Source: Kitasatospora cheerisanensis KCTC 2395 | Lineage (GTDB): Bacteria > Actinomycetota > Actinomycetes > Streptomycetales > Streptomycetaceae | Assembly (NCBI RefSeq): GCF_000696185.1 | Contig: NZ_KK853997.1 | Span: 4,354,910-4,418,909, forward strand | Reading direction: 5' to 3' | DNA: 64,000 nucleotides | Part shown: positions 1 to 9,505 of the stretch, one piece after another | Numbering within the stretch: the first letter of the stretch is position 1 | Layout of the letters: the number at the start of each line of letters is the position of its first letter | Made by a program: the position numbers and the translations under genes | The notes under the pieces: model-generated | Databases searched by the model: none | What the model was told of the DNA's origin: nothing | Seen by the model: the letters and a program-made list of their open reading frames with translations, nothing else

Positions 1-4
1 CGAG

Positions 5-1030
5 GTGCGGGTCCGCCCGCACCGCCCGTCGGACCCCGACATCGTCGCCACGATCGGCGGCACGCCGCTGGTGGCGCTGGACCGACTCTTCCCGCCCGCC
101 CGCTTCCAGGTGTACGCCAAGTGCGAGCGGTTCAACCCCGGCGGCTCCATCAAGGACCGCGCCGCCAAGTCGATGGTCGAACAGGCCATCGCCACCGGGC
201 GGATCGTCCCCGGGGTGTCCACCGTGGTGGAGTCCTCCTCCGGGAACCTGGGCATCGCGCTCGCCCAGCTGTGCAACTTCTACCGGCTCGGCCTGGTCAT
301 CGTGGTCGACCCGCGCACCACCCCGCAGAACCTCGCCATCATGCGGGCCTACGGCGCCCGGGTGGAGGTGGTCGAGCACCGCGACCCCGCCACCGGCGAG
401 TTCCTGCCCGCCCGGATCGCCCGGGTCAAGCACCTGCTGGAGACCGTCCCCGACGCCTGGTGGCCCAACCAGTACGCCAACGAGGACAATTCGCGCGCCC
501 ACCGCGCCACCATGCGGGAGATCGTCGAGGCCCTCCCCGAGCCCCCCGACTACCTGTTCCTGGCCGCCGGCACCACCGGCACGCTGCGCGGCTGCGCCGA
601 GTTCATCCAGGACCAGGCCCTGCCCACCCGGGTGGTCGCCGTGGACGCCGTCGGCAGCGTGATCTTCGGCCCGCCGGAGCCCTGGGAGTCCTCCCACAAG
701 CGCACCATCCCCGGCCACGGCGCGGCGGTCGTCCCCGCCCTGCTGCGCCCGGGCCTCGCGGACCGGGTGGTCAAGGTGACCGACTCGGAGTGCATCCGCG
801 GCTGCCGCCGCCTGCTGGCCGAGGAGTCGATCCTGGCCGGCGGCTCCTCCGGCGCGGTGATCGCCGCGCTGACCCAGTCCGCGTCCTGGATCGAACCCGG
901 CACCACCTGCGTGGCCGTGCTCCCGGACGGCGGGGACCGCTACCTCGACACCATCTACGACGACCAGTGGGTGGAGTCCTACCTCCGGCAGTACCTGCCG
1001 CAGACCGACCAAGAAAGGAGCCAGTCATGA
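5..1030 (+). CDS. sbnA: SbnA-like N-(2-amino-2-carboxyethyl)-L-glutamate synthase
   Basis: This PLP enzyme of the cysteine-synthase fold is expected to join O-phospho-L-serine and L-glutamate into ACEGA, the first step to L-2,3-diaminopropionate. The sequence shows the PLP-lysine segment NPGGSIKDR (Lys50), the substrate loop SSSGN (77-81), a Gly/Thr-rich phosphate loop AAGTTGT near 187 and the SbnA-like stretches NQYANE and VAVDAVGSVIFG. At 341 aa it matches the usual SbnA length. The GTG at base 5 leaves about as many residues before the GGTP motif as in staphylococcal SbnA as I recall it, so it is probably full length, although its ribosome binding site is outside the window. It overlaps the next gene by 4 bp, so the two are translationally coupled. 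Confidence 0.9.
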   Translation: MRVRPHRPSDPDIVATIGGTPLVALDRLFPPARFQVYAKCERFNPGGSIKDRAAKSMVEQAIATGRIVPGVSTVVESSSGNLGIALAQLCNFYRLGLVIVVDPRTTPQNLAIMRAYGARVEVVEHRDPATGEFLPARIARVKHLLETVPDAWWPNQYANEDNSRAHRATMREIVEALPEPPDYLFLAAGTTGTLRGCAEFIQDQALPTRVVAVDAVGSVIFGPPEPWESSHKRTIPGHGAAVVPALLRPGLADRVVKVTDSECIRGCRRLLAEESILAGGSSGAVIAALTQSASWIEPGTTCVAVLPDGGDRYLDTIYDDQWVESYLRQYLPQTDQERSQS

Positions 1031-2055
1031 GGATCCTCGGCCGCGAGGACGTCCGGGCCGCGCTCGCGGACCTCGACTCCACCGTCGTCGACCTGGTCCG
1101 CAACGCCTACGTGCTGCACAGCCAGGGCAAGTCCGACCTCCCGTTCTCCACCTTCCTGCGCCCGCTGCACCGCTCCGACTCGCGGATCATCGCGCTGCCC
1201 GCCTACCTCGGCGGACCGGCCCCGGTGATGGGCCTGAAGTGGATCTCGTCCTTCCCGGAGAACACCAACCGGGGCATGCAGCGGGCCAGTTGCCTGTGCA
1301 TCCTGAACGACCTGGAGTCCGGCTACCCGCTCGCCCTGATGGAGGGCAGCCAGATCTCCGCGGTCCGCACCGCGGCCGGCGCGGCGCTCGGCTCCGGGCT
1401 GCTGAACGCCGGACGCGAGGTCCGCACGGTCGGCCTGGTCGGCTGCGGCACCATCAACAGCCAGGTGGTGCACTTCCTCGTCCAGGTGCACGAGGGCCTG
1501 CGCACCGTCCTGCTGCAGGACGCCTTCCCGGAGCGGGCCAAGGTGTTCGCCGCGGAGCTCGCCGCCGCGTACCCGGACGTCGAGTTCCGGGCGGTGACGC
1601 TGGGTCAGGCGCTGACCGCCGACACGGTGTCGATCGCCACCACCGACTCCTCGTACTGGCTGGACCTGGCCGACCACCCGAACCGCCCGGACGGGCAGGT
1701 GATCCTGCACCTGTCGCTGCGCGACCTGTCGGTGGCCTCGGTGCTGGGCGCGGTCAACGTGGTCGACGACGCCGACCACGCGATCCGCGAGCAGACCTCG
1801 CTGCACAAGGCCGAGCAGCAGGCCGGGCACCGCCGCTTCGTCACCGCCGAGATCGGCGCGCTGCTCGACGGCACCGCCGAACTGCCCGACGCCCGCACCG
1901 TGGTGTTCTCCCCGTTCGGGCTGGGCGTGCTGGACCTCGCGGTCGCCGAGGCGGTGCTGAACCACGCCGAGAAGCACGGCCTGGGCACCGAGGTCGACGG
2001 CTTCGACCCGGGCAGCCACAAGGTCACCTCCAACCTCGCCGGGAGCGCGGCATGA
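1027..2055 (+). CDS. sbnB: SbnB-like 2,3-diaminopropionate-forming ACEGA dehydrogenase
   Basis: This is an ornithine-cyclodeaminase-fold, NAD-dependent enzyme that in the Sbn pathway oxidatively hydrolyses ACEGA to L-2,3-diaminopropionate and 2-oxoglutarate. Visible features are the N-terminal substrate domain with GLKWISSFPEN (69-79), the MEGSQISAVRTAA segment typical of the family (105-117) and a Rossmann motif VGLVGCGTINSQ (135-146). The length of 342 aa is normal. The ATG overlaps the sbnA stop (ATGA), preceded by AAGGAG. Directly following SbnA, the pair strongly predicts diaminopropionate as a building block. Plain ornithine cyclodeaminase is less likely because of the SbnA partner. Confidence 0.9.
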   Translation: MRILGREDVRAALADLDSTVVDLVRNAYVLHSQGKSDLPFSTFLRPLHRSDSRIIALPAYLGGPAPVMGLKWISSFPENTNRGMQRASCLCILNDLESGYPLALMEGSQISAVRTAAGAALGSGLLNAGREVRTVGLVGCGTINSQVVHFLVQVHEGLRTVLLQDAFPERAKVFAAELAAAYPDVEFRAVTLGQALTADTVSIATTDSSYWLDLADHPNRPDGQVILHLSLRDLSVASVLGAVNVVDDADHAIREQTSLHKAEQQAGHRRFVTAEIGALLDGTAELPDARTVVFSPFGLGVLDLAVAEAVLNHAEKHGLGTEVDGFDPGSHKVTSNLAGSAA

Positions 2056-2807
2056 GCCAGCAGCTGTTCACCGAAGGCACCAGGGCCGTCGTCACCGGGG
2101 CCTCCCGGGGCATCGGCGCGGCGATCGCGCTGCACCTGGCCGAGCACGGCTGCGACGTCGCGCTCAACTACCGCTCCAGCGCCGGTAAGGCCGAGCAGCT
2201 GGCGGAGAAGATCGAGGGCCTCGGCCGCAAGGCGCTGCTGGTGCGGGCCGACGTGTCCGACGAGGCGCAGGTCGCCGCGATGTACAAGGAGATCCGCACC
2301 GCCTGGGGCGGCGTGGACGTCGCGGTCCTCAACTCGGGCATCACCGCCGACGGCCACTTCGCGGCGATGAGCGCCGCCAAGTGGCAGGAGGTGATCTCCA
2401 CCAATCTGACCGGCGCGTTCCTGACGGCCCGTGAGGCCACCAAGCAGATGTACGCGAGCGGCGGGTCGATCGTCTTCATCGCGTCCACCTCGGGCATCGC
2501 CGGCCGGGTCGGCCAGGCCAACTACGCCGCCTCCAAGGGCGGGGTGATCGCGATGGCGAAGACCCTGGCCTACGAGGGCGCGCCCAAGGGGATCCGGGTC
2601 AACGTGGTGGCGCCGGGCTTCATCGACACCGACATGGTGAAGAAGGTGCCCCGCGCCCAGCTGAAGGAGGCCGCGGCGGCGATCCCGCTGGGCCGGATGG
2701 GCACCCCGGAGGAGGTCGCCCAGGCGGCGGTCTTCCTGGCCAGCCCGGCGGCCTCGTACATCACCGCCAAGGTGCTCACGGTCGACGGCGGGATGCTCTA
2801 CAGCTGA
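2052..2807 (+). CDS. SDR 3-oxoacyl-ACP reductase (FabG-like ketoreductase)
   Basis: This short-chain dehydrogenase probably reduces the beta-keto group of ACP-bound intermediates in the cytoplasm. It has the NADP-binding TGASRGIG (15-22), an NSG motif in place of the usual NAG, a catalytic serine in IASTSG, and Tyr158/Lys162 in YAASK. Length 251 aa is typical of FabG. The ATG overlaps the sbnB stop. ACP and dehydratase genes follow, so it most likely serves the cluster PKS rather than housekeeping fatty-acid synthesis. Confidence 0.88.
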   Translation: MSQQLFTEGTRAVVTGASRGIGAAIALHLAEHGCDVALNYRSSAGKAEQLAEKIEGLGRKALLVRADVSDEAQVAAMYKEIRTAWGGVDVAVLNSGITADGHFAAMSAAKWQEVISTNLTGAFLTAREATKQMYASGGSIVFIASTSGIAGRVGQANYAASKGGVIAMAKTLAYEGAPKGIRVNVVAPGFIDTDMVKKVPRAQLKEAAAAIPLGRMGTPEEVAQAAVFLASPAASYITAKVLTVDGGMLYS

Positions 2808-2859
2808 CCGCCCCCCAATCGAACTGACGTTCCATCAACTCCCAACGGAAAGGCACACC

Positions 2860-3150
2860 ATGTCCACCGCCACCTTCGAGGACGTCCGGACCCAGGCCGA
2901 GCAGCGCCTGGAGAAGAACCTCAAGATCAAGTCGATGATCATCGACCGCCTGGGCCTGGACGCCGAGGCCGAGGTCGTCTCCGACAACCAGCCGCTGTTC
3001 GGCCGCGGCCTGGAGATGGACTCGCTGGACACCCTGGAGATCGTCGTCATGATCAACAACGAGTACGACGTGCTGATCAGCGACGACGACTTCGAGGCCT
3101 TCGGCTCCATCAACGCCCTGGTCGACTTCATCGAAGCCCGCGAGGTCTGA
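2860..3150 (+). CDS. Acyl carrier protein
   Basis: This 96-aa acidic helical protein carries the growing acyl chain on a phosphopantetheine arm attached to Ser55 in the motif MDSLD. It starts with ATG preceded by GGAAAGG. The N-terminal extension of about 15 residues and the motif EMDSLD differ from the DSLD context of primary FAS ACPs, which suggests a dedicated carrier. The gene lies 52 bp after the ketoreductase and 2 bp before the dehydratase. The phosphopantetheinyl transferase in the same cluster could activate it. Confidence 0.92.
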   Translation: MSTATFEDVRTQAEQRLEKNLKIKSMIIDRLGLDAEAEVVSDNQPLFGRGLEMDSLDTLEIVVMINNEYDVLISDDDFEAFGSINALVDFIEAREV

Positions 3151-3152
3151 CC

Positions 3153-3671
3153 ATGACCACCGCGATCGCCCCCGCCCGGGCCGCCGCCGGCAAGGAGAAG
3201 CCGAAGACCTTCGCCTACTCCTCCGACGACATCAAGCGGATGCTGCCGCACCGCTGGCCGATGCTGATGATCGACCGCGCCTACGACGTGGTCCCCGGCG
3301 TCTCCGGACGCGGCGTCAAGAGCGTCTCGGTGAACGAGCCGTTCTTCGCCGGCCACTACCCCGACCACTCGATCATGCCCGGCGTGATGATCGTCGAGGC
3401 GATGGCCCAGCTGGTCGCCGTGGTCTACGTGGCCGAACTCCTGGAGGCCCCGACCCCGGCCGAGGGAGACCCCTCGGGCAGCGTCGGCTACCTCGGCTCG
3501 ATCAGCTCGATGAAGTTCTCCCGGCTGGTCGTCCCCGGCGACCAGCTCACCCTGGAGGCCAAGCTCGGCCAGAAGCTCGGCGGCCTGCGCTCCGTCTCGG
3601 TCCGCGCCTCCGTCGGCACCGAACTCGCCGCCGCCGGCTCGCTGATCGTCACCACCGAACGCAAGGGCTGA
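3153..3671 (+). CDS. FabZ-type 3-hydroxyacyl-ACP dehydratase
   Basis: This hot-dog-fold protein is expected to dehydrate 3-hydroxyacyl-ACP to the trans-2-enoyl thioester. It shows the FabZ signature LPHRWP (31-36), FFAGHYPDHSIMPGV with catalytic His68, and VEAMAQ with Glu82. The 172-aa length includes a short Ala-rich N-terminal extension. Together with the ketoreductase, and with no enoyl reductase visible in the window, repeated use would leave a polyene chain. It starts 2 bp after the ACP stop. Confidence 0.9.
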   Translation: MTTAIAPARAAAGKEKPKTFAYSSDDIKRMLPHRWPMLMIDRAYDVVPGVSGRGVKSVSVNEPFFAGHYPDHSIMPGVMIVEAMAQLVAVVYVAELLEAPTPAEGDPSGSVGYLGSISSMKFSRLVVPGDQLTLEAKLGQKLGGLRSVSVRASVGTELAAAGSLIVTTERKG

Positions 3672-3716
3672 GCAGCCCTCCCGTCCCCACGACCAGAGCA
3701 GACAAGGAGGTGTGGA

Positions 3717-5746
3717 ATGTCCATCACGATCCGCCCGTACCAGGAGGGCGACGCGCATGACATCGCCGAGCTCTACAACCGTCACCGCGACAACCCCAAC
3801 CCGGTGGCGGGCGGAATCACCGGCGACGAGCTCGAACGCGAACTCGCCGAACGCGACACCGCGACGTTCCTGATCGCCGTCGACGACGGCCGGGTGGTGG
3901 GCACCTTCGGGCTGTTCCACAGCACCGGACGGCGCTCCGCCCGGGCCGGCGAACTGATCGCCGACATGTTCTTCGTCGCCCCGGCGTACCGCAACGGCGT
4001 CATCACCGGACGGCTCTTCACCGAAGCCGTCGAATGGATGATGCGCTGCGGCTGCCTGGTGCTCCGACTGACCGTCAACCCGGCCAACACCGTCGCCTTC
4101 AAGCTCTACCGGCGGGTCGGCTGCGTCTCCGTCGGCGAGACCGTCCCCGGCGAGGACGGCAACGTCGAGCTGCACAACTACATCCCGCTGATCCTGCGCA
4201 GCGTCTTCCACGACCTCGACCCCGAGGCACTGGCGGCGCTCGGCCAGCTCAGCAGCTTCGGCAACGTCGCCGGCGGCCGGGACGACGAACTCCGTTCCGA
4301 CGTACGGGTGGTGGACGGAATCCGGACCGTCGCCTACGCTCTGGCCCTCGGCGAGTTCAAGCTCACCGCCACCGTCGACGTGGACCGCGGCCTGATGCTG
4401 GACGCGGCGCTCACCACCCCGGACGGCGCCACCCGGCCGCTGCGGATCGCCGAACCGCCCTACGAGGTCCGGATCCAGGCGCCGGTCGAGCCGCACCGCT
4501 TCGGCGACAGCGGCCTCACCGCCGAGCTGGACGCCGCCGAAGGCACCCTCACCGTGCACGCCGAGGGCCACCACGGGCCGGTGTTCGTCTCCACCTGGCC
4601 CAGCGCCGAGGCCGACCGCTCGGCCGGCTGGCGCGAAGGCCAGGCCCGGGACCTGGAGATCCACCCCGTCGAGCACGGCGTCCGGGTCAGCGAGACCACC
4701 GGCGGCAACCGGGTCACCGGCACCCTCACGCTCCACCGGGGCGTGCTGGAACAGCAGTTCACGTACACCACCCGGCCCGGCCGGATCTTCCAGACCGTCG
4801 GACTCCGCCAGGGCCACTTCGCCCTGACCGGCCCCGACACCACCACCGTCCAGCACCTGATCGGCACCGGCATCGGCGTCCGCGACACCTCCGAGGTGGT
4901 CGCCGCGGCGCAGACCGCCCCGCCGGCAGCACCCTCGCCTGGACCGACGGCACCACCCGGATCACCCTCCCGGCCGGCCGCCCGGTCCGGCTGATCCACA
5001 CCACCCTGGTCGAACGCCACCTGGAGCCCGACGCCGACGGCACCGCCCGGCTGCGCACCGAACTCCGCACCGGCGCCGACCAGGACCGCACCACCGGCAC
5101 CACCACCGCCCCGCAAGCCGCCACCGGCGAGCGGAAGCTGACCGTCAAGGCCACCGCCGGCGGAATCACCGGCTGGACCGAGGACGGCAAGAAGGTCCTG
5201 CGCAGCCCCGCCCCCGCAGCCGCGCCTTCGGCTGCAACCCGCGGTGGAGCGCCGGCGCCTGGGTCACCCTGGAGCACCACCGGCACTCGCTCGCCACCGG
5301 CCTCGGCTGGGGCGTCCCGACCGCCCGCGAGTGGGAGCAGAAGCACCCGCTCGGCCTGGCCGCCCCGCAGGAGCGGATCAGCTGGGAGGTCACCGCCCCG
5401 AGCAGGCCGCCGAGCCGGTCCGGATCGACGTCCACGCCCCGGCGCGGACGAGGAGACGGTGCTCTGGCTCACCCCGGACACCCCCGCCGACACCCCCGTG
5501 GTGCTGCGCTCCGCCGGCGAGCGCCACCGGCTCGACTCCGCCGCCTTCCGGCAGGTCTGGGCGTCCACCGCCGCGATCCGCCTCGGCAGCGGCCACTGGC
5601 TGCACCTCGCGCCCGCCGACCCCGACGCGCCCGGCGCGCCCGAGATCGTCCTGCGCACCACCTCCTCCGGGCTGCTGATCGGCTGCGCCACCGCCGCCGG
5701 CGAGGCCGCCTGGCAGCTGTCCGTCCACCCCGAACCCGCGATCTGA
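3717..5746 (+). CDS. GNAT acetyltransferase fused to a large beta-rich C-terminal region (four apparent frameshifts)
   Basis: Residues 1-155 form a GNAT domain with beta4-alpha3 features (MFFVAPAYRNGVITGRLF) and a C-terminal VNPANTVAFKLYRRVGC. About 520 residues follow that I cannot place; they are beta-rich and full of Thr/Asp/Gly strands. The start is the ATG after AAGGAGGTG. The downstream part is coding but switches frame near 4920, 5212, 5399 and 5440, each time by loss of one base in a G/C run. Adding four bases gives 678 codons. Segments such as AGAWVTLEHHRHSLATGLGW (near 5254) and GADEETVLWLTPDT (from 5441) show continued coding. It may acylate the diaminopropionate unit or another amine; that is inference. 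Confidence 0.7.
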
Positions 5747-5782
5747 CACCCCGTCATCACCCTCGAAAGGACCACCGAAGCC

Positions 5783-6820
5783 ATGACCACCACCGTTGCC
5801 GTGCGCACCGCGCAGGACGACTACACCACCGTCCGCACCACCGTGGGCGTCTACCCGATCACCGCCCCGCTGGTCCGGATCTCCGGCGGCGACCGCTACG
5901 AGTTCCTCGACCTGTTCCTGGCCAAGTCCAGCGAGTACGTCGAGCCGGACACCGTCCGCGAGGCGCTGGCGCTGAACCAGGACGGCTCGCCGTTCGCGAT
6001 CGTGCTGCACTTCGAGATCGGCGACGACTCCTGGCTGCTGCCCCGCACCCCGGTCTCCACCGAGGCGCTGACCGGCTACCTGGCGGCGCTCGACGCGCCG
6101 TCCGACGTCACCGTCGAGATCGCCCCCGAGGGCTGGGGCGCCACCGCCTTCGAAGGCCCGCAGGCCTGGGCCGCGGCCGCCGCGTTCGTCGAGTTCGACA
6201 TCTCCGGCCTGACCCTGCACGGCGTCACCGAGGCCGTCGTCCCGGAGGCCGACGCCGCGCTCGCCCACCTCGCCCGGGTCGGCACCACCGGCGAGTACGG
6301 CTACCTGCTGCTGTCCAACGACCCCGAGGCCGGCCACCGCGCCGCCGTCGAGGCGGTGCTCGCCCAGGACGGCGCCGAGGTCGGCCCCGAGGGCCTGGCC
6401 CGGGTCCAGGCCGAGGCCGGGATGGCCGTCTACGCCGCGGGCTTCGCCGGCCTGCCGGTGCACGAGGCCGACCTGGCCTGGATGGTCGACTGGAACCGGA
6501 TCGGCGAGTTCCTCGGCTCCGAGGAACTGGTCAAGCCCACCGCCGAGACCGCCCGCATCACCGCCCTCGCCGCCCCGGTCGGCGCCGCCTTCACCGCCGG
6601 CACCCCCGTCACCGCCGGCGGACAGCAGGTCGGCACCGTGATCTGGCAGGCCCCGTCCGCCAACGCCGACGAGGAACTGGTCGTCGCCCTGCTCGACGCC
6701 CCGTTCTGGGTGCCCGGCCTGGAGCTCGCCGCCGACAACCAGGACGGCGCCGCCACCCCGGTGCGCACCGTCACCCAGCCCCGCGTCATCGCCCGCTCGC
6801 TGACCACCCGGATCCACTGA
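5783..6820 (+). CDS. GcvT/YgfZ-fold (folate-binding aminomethyltransferase-like) protein
   Basis: The 345-aa protein resembles the glycine-cleavage T-protein/dimethylglycine-oxidase C-terminal fold: an N-terminal region with SGGDRYEFLDLFLAKSSEYV, a central GEYGYLLLS strand, a VQAEAGMAVY segment and a final beta-barrel domain with APFWVPGLELA. Family members bind tetrahydrofolate and move one-carbon units, but some are scaffold or Fe-S-repair proteins, so chemistry cannot be assigned. It is the first gene after the GNAT fusion, has GAAAGG upstream, and its stop overlaps the ketosynthase ATG (TGATG). Its placement in a PKS operon argues for a tailoring role. Confidence 0.7.
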   Translation: MTTTVAVRTAQDDYTTVRTTVGVYPITAPLVRISGGDRYEFLDLFLAKSSEYVEPDTVREALALNQDGSPFAIVLHFEIGDDSWLLPRTPVSTEALTGYLAALDAPSDVTVEIAPEGWGATAFEGPQAWAAAAAFVEFDISGLTLHGVTEAVVPEADAALAHLARVGTTGEYGYLLLSNDPEAGHRAAVEAVLAQDGAEVGPEGLARVQAEAGMAVYAAGFAGLPVHEADLAWMVDWNRIGEFLGSEELVKPTAETARITALAAPVGAAFTAGTPVTAGGQQVGTVIWQAPSANADEELVVALLDAPFWVPGLELAADNQDGAATPVRTVTQPRVIARSLTTRIH

Positions 6821-9140
6821 TGACCAAGACGACCGAACGCATCGCCCTCACCGGCCTGGGCCTGATCACCGGCGCCGGGGACGACGTCGAGAAGAGCTGG
6901 GCCGCCATCTCCCAGGGCGTCTCCGGCATCCGGACCAACACCCTCTTCGACACCACCGAGCTGCTCACCGACTGGGCCGGCATGGTCACCGCCGAGCAGC
7001 CCGCCGACCTGGACCGCTGCTACGCCCTGGCGGCCACCGCGATCCGCGAGGCCCTGCGCAACTCCGGCCTCGACCTGGACACCGTGGACCGCGACCGGGT
7101 CGCCGTGGTGGTCGGCTCCAGCCTCGGCGCGATGCCCACCCTGGAGACCGTGCACAGCGGCCTGGTCAACGACGGCGTGCTCGACGCCGTCCAGGCCGCC
7201 GGCTCCCAACTCCCGTGCGTGGGCGACTACATCGCCGCCGAGTTCGACCTGCGCGGCCCCCGCGTGGTGCTCTCCAACGCCTGCGCGGCCAGCGCCGTCG
7301 CCCTCGGCTACGCGGCCGAACTGCTCTGGAAGGGCGAGGTCGACTACGTCATCTGCGGCGGCGTCGACCCGCTGGCCCAGCTCTCCGCGTACGGCTTCTC
7401 CGCCCTCGGCGCGCTCGACCCCGAGCCGTGCGCGCCGATGTCCGCCTCCACCGGGCTCACCCTCGGCGAGGGCGCCGGCTTCATGGTGCTGGAGTCCGCC
7501 GAGCGGGCCGCCGAACGCGGCGCCGCGCCGCTCGCCGAACTCGGCGGCTACGGCCTCTCCTGCGACGGCTACCACCAGACCGCCCCCGACCCCAGCGGCA
7601 AGGGCGCCGCCGCCGCGATGGCCCAGGCCCTGCGCACCGCCGGACTCGCGCCGGAGGACGTCGACTACGTCAACCTGCACGGCACCGGCACCCCCGCCAA
7701 CGACGTGTCCGAGCCGAAGGCCGTGAAGCTGCTGTTCGGCGCCGAGGTGCCGCCCGCCAGCTCCACCAAGTCGATGCTCGGTCACACCCTGGGCGCGGCC
7801 GGCGCGGTGGAGGCGATCGTCTCCACCATGGCGATCGACCGGGGCGTCATCCCGCCGACCGTCAGCACCCGCGGCGTCGACTCCCCGTTCGGGCTGGACA
7901 TCGTCCCCAACACCGGCCGGCCCGCCCCGCTCGAAGTGGTCGCCTCCAACTCCTTCGCGTTCGGCGGCAACAACGCCACCGTCGTCCTCAACAAGCCCGG
8001 ACGGCCCGCCCGTTCGGCCCGGCACACGCAGCCCGTGCACCACGTCGTGGTCACCGGCGTGGCCGGCCTGGCCGGCTCGGCCGGCTCCACCGCCGAACTG
8101 ACCGCCGCCCTCGCCGAGGGACGGGTCGGCTTCGACACCCTGGAGCAGGTCGCCGGCCTCGGCGAGCGCCCGATCGGCCGGATCGACGTCAGGGCCGTCG
8201 CCAAGAAGCTCAACCCCAGCAAGGCCCGCCGGATGGACCCGCTGGGCGTGCTCGCCGCCGGCGCCGTCGGCGACCTGTACGAGCGGTACGGCAAGCCGTC
8301 CCGCGCCGAGGCCGAGGGCACCGGCATCGTCTTCGCCACCGGCTACGGCCCGGTCACCTCGGTGCTGGACTTCCACCGCGGCGTCCTCACCAAGGGCATC
8401 ACCGGCGCCAACCCGGCGACCTTCGCCAACACCGTGGTCAACGCGGCCGCCGGACACGTCGCGATGCTGCACCGCTACCGCGGCTACACCGCCACCATCG
8501 CCAACGGCGGCACCTCGTCCGTCCTCGCCCTCCAGCTGGCCGCCCGGGTGATCGCCCGCGGCATGGCCGACCGGATCATGGTCGTGGTCGCCGACGAGTT
8601 CCCCGAGCAGGCCCTGGCCACCCAGGCCCGGCTGCCCGGATACGCCAAGACCCCGCACGTCGTCCCCGGCGGCGGCACCGGCACCGTGCTCTCCGAGGGC
8701 GCGGCCGCCATCCTGCTGGAGTCCGAGGCCTCCGCCGCCGCCCGCGGCGCGCACGTCCTCGCCGACGTACGGGGCTTCGGCGCCTCCGGCGAACCGGCCG
8801 GCATCGGACGGATCGGCCGCGACGGCGAGGCCTGGGCCCGCGCCCTGCGCGCCGCCCTCGCCGAGGCCGACTCCGCGCCCGGGCAGATCGACACCGTGGT
8901 CTCCGCCGCCTCCGGCTACCGCCTGGTCGACGTCGCCCAGTCCCGCGCCCTCGCCCTGGCCGGCCTCGCCGACCGCCCCACCGCCACCCCCAAGGCGCTG
9001 ATCGGCGAGACCTACGGCTCGGCCGGCGCCCTCGGCCTGGTCGCCGCCCTGGCCGGCGACGCCCCGCCGGACGCCTGCTGCTGTCCAGCTTCGCCTACGG
9101 CGGCTCCTACGCTGCCGCGGTGCTCGACGCGAGGCCGTGA
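6820..9140 (+). CDS. Ketosynthase-chain length factor fusion (KS-CLF), one frameshift near the 3' end
   Basis: The first half (1-395) is a FabF-like condensing enzyme with active-site Cys155 in NACAAS, His287 in HGTGTPAND and His322 in SMLGHTLGAAGA. The second half starts near residue 400 without any stop (HHVVVTGVAGLAG) and repeats the thiolase fold, but the cysteine position is glycine (ANGGTSS, Gly564), as expected of a non-condensing chain length factor. The two normally separate subunits are here on one chain of about 773 aa. A base is missing near 9070: the reading continues as LLLSSFAYGGSYAAAVLDARP to the stop at 9138-9140. Length control and decarboxylative condensation are inferred from the family. 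Confidence 0.85.
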
Positions 9141-9494
9141 TGGGCGCCGTACGAGAGGCCCTGCGGGCCGCGGGGAGCTGGCTGGACGGCGGCACGCCGG
9201 CCGACCCGCTGCCCTGGGCCCGCCAGCTGGGCCCGGTGCTCGCCGCGGCCGGGCCGGCCGCCGACCGGGCCACGGCCCGGCGCGCACCGCCCGCGGGCCG
9301 CCGGGAACTGGCTGGAGGAGCAGCGCCCGGAGACCGACCTGGTGGAGCTCCCCGGACCCGGGGCGACGGCGCTCGCGCCGTCCCGGGCGCCGGAGCCGGT
9401 GCCCGGCGGGGCCCGGACTCCGGCCGGGTGCCGGGCGGCGGCCCGGCACCCACGCCGACCCACCGTCAGCCCAGCCGGGCGGCAGTCGGACTGA
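9140..9494 (+). CDS. Small unidentified protein, probably frameshifted
   Basis: An ATG overlaps the KS-CLF stop (TGATG) and opens MGAVREALRAAGSWLDGG, then the coding signal moves to another frame, where NWLEEQRPETDLVELPGPG is clearly protein-like (9306 onward). Going from the first to the second frame needs two missing bases between about 9255 and 9300, giving 119 codons. I do not recognise the family. The last 25 residues cross two strong inverted repeats, so the true end may be earlier. Translational coupling suggests a role with the PKS. Confidence 0.4.
9426..9451 (+). terminator. Strong GC hairpin inside the PKS operon
   Basis: An 11-bp perfect stem (gggtgccgggc / gcccggcaccc) encloses a 4-base loop ggcg. 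There is no U tract, as is common for streptomycete terminators. It may end or attenuate transcription between the KS-CLF part and the phosphopantetheinyl transferase part of the cluster. Confidence 0.5.
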
Positions 9495-9505
9495 CGGTGC
9501 GTCGG
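9455..9505 (+). repeat. Second inverted repeat ahead of the PPTase gene
   Basis: Arms 9455-9469 and 9491-9505 are complementary at 14 of 15 positions (ccgacccaccgtcag / ctgacggtgcgtcgg), separated by 21 bases. The 3' arm covers the proposed GTG start (9497) of the next gene, so folding could hide its start site. It could equally be a second terminator or an operator. Confidence 0.4.

Noticed and set aside
2835..4856. 673-codon minus-strand open frame
   Set aside because: Antisense shadow of the ACP, dehydratase and GNAT genes caused by high GC; no domain pattern.
5440..6817. 475-codon minus-strand open frame rich in Gly/Asp
   Set aside because: Shadow of the GcvT-fold gene; composition is low-complexity with no start signal.
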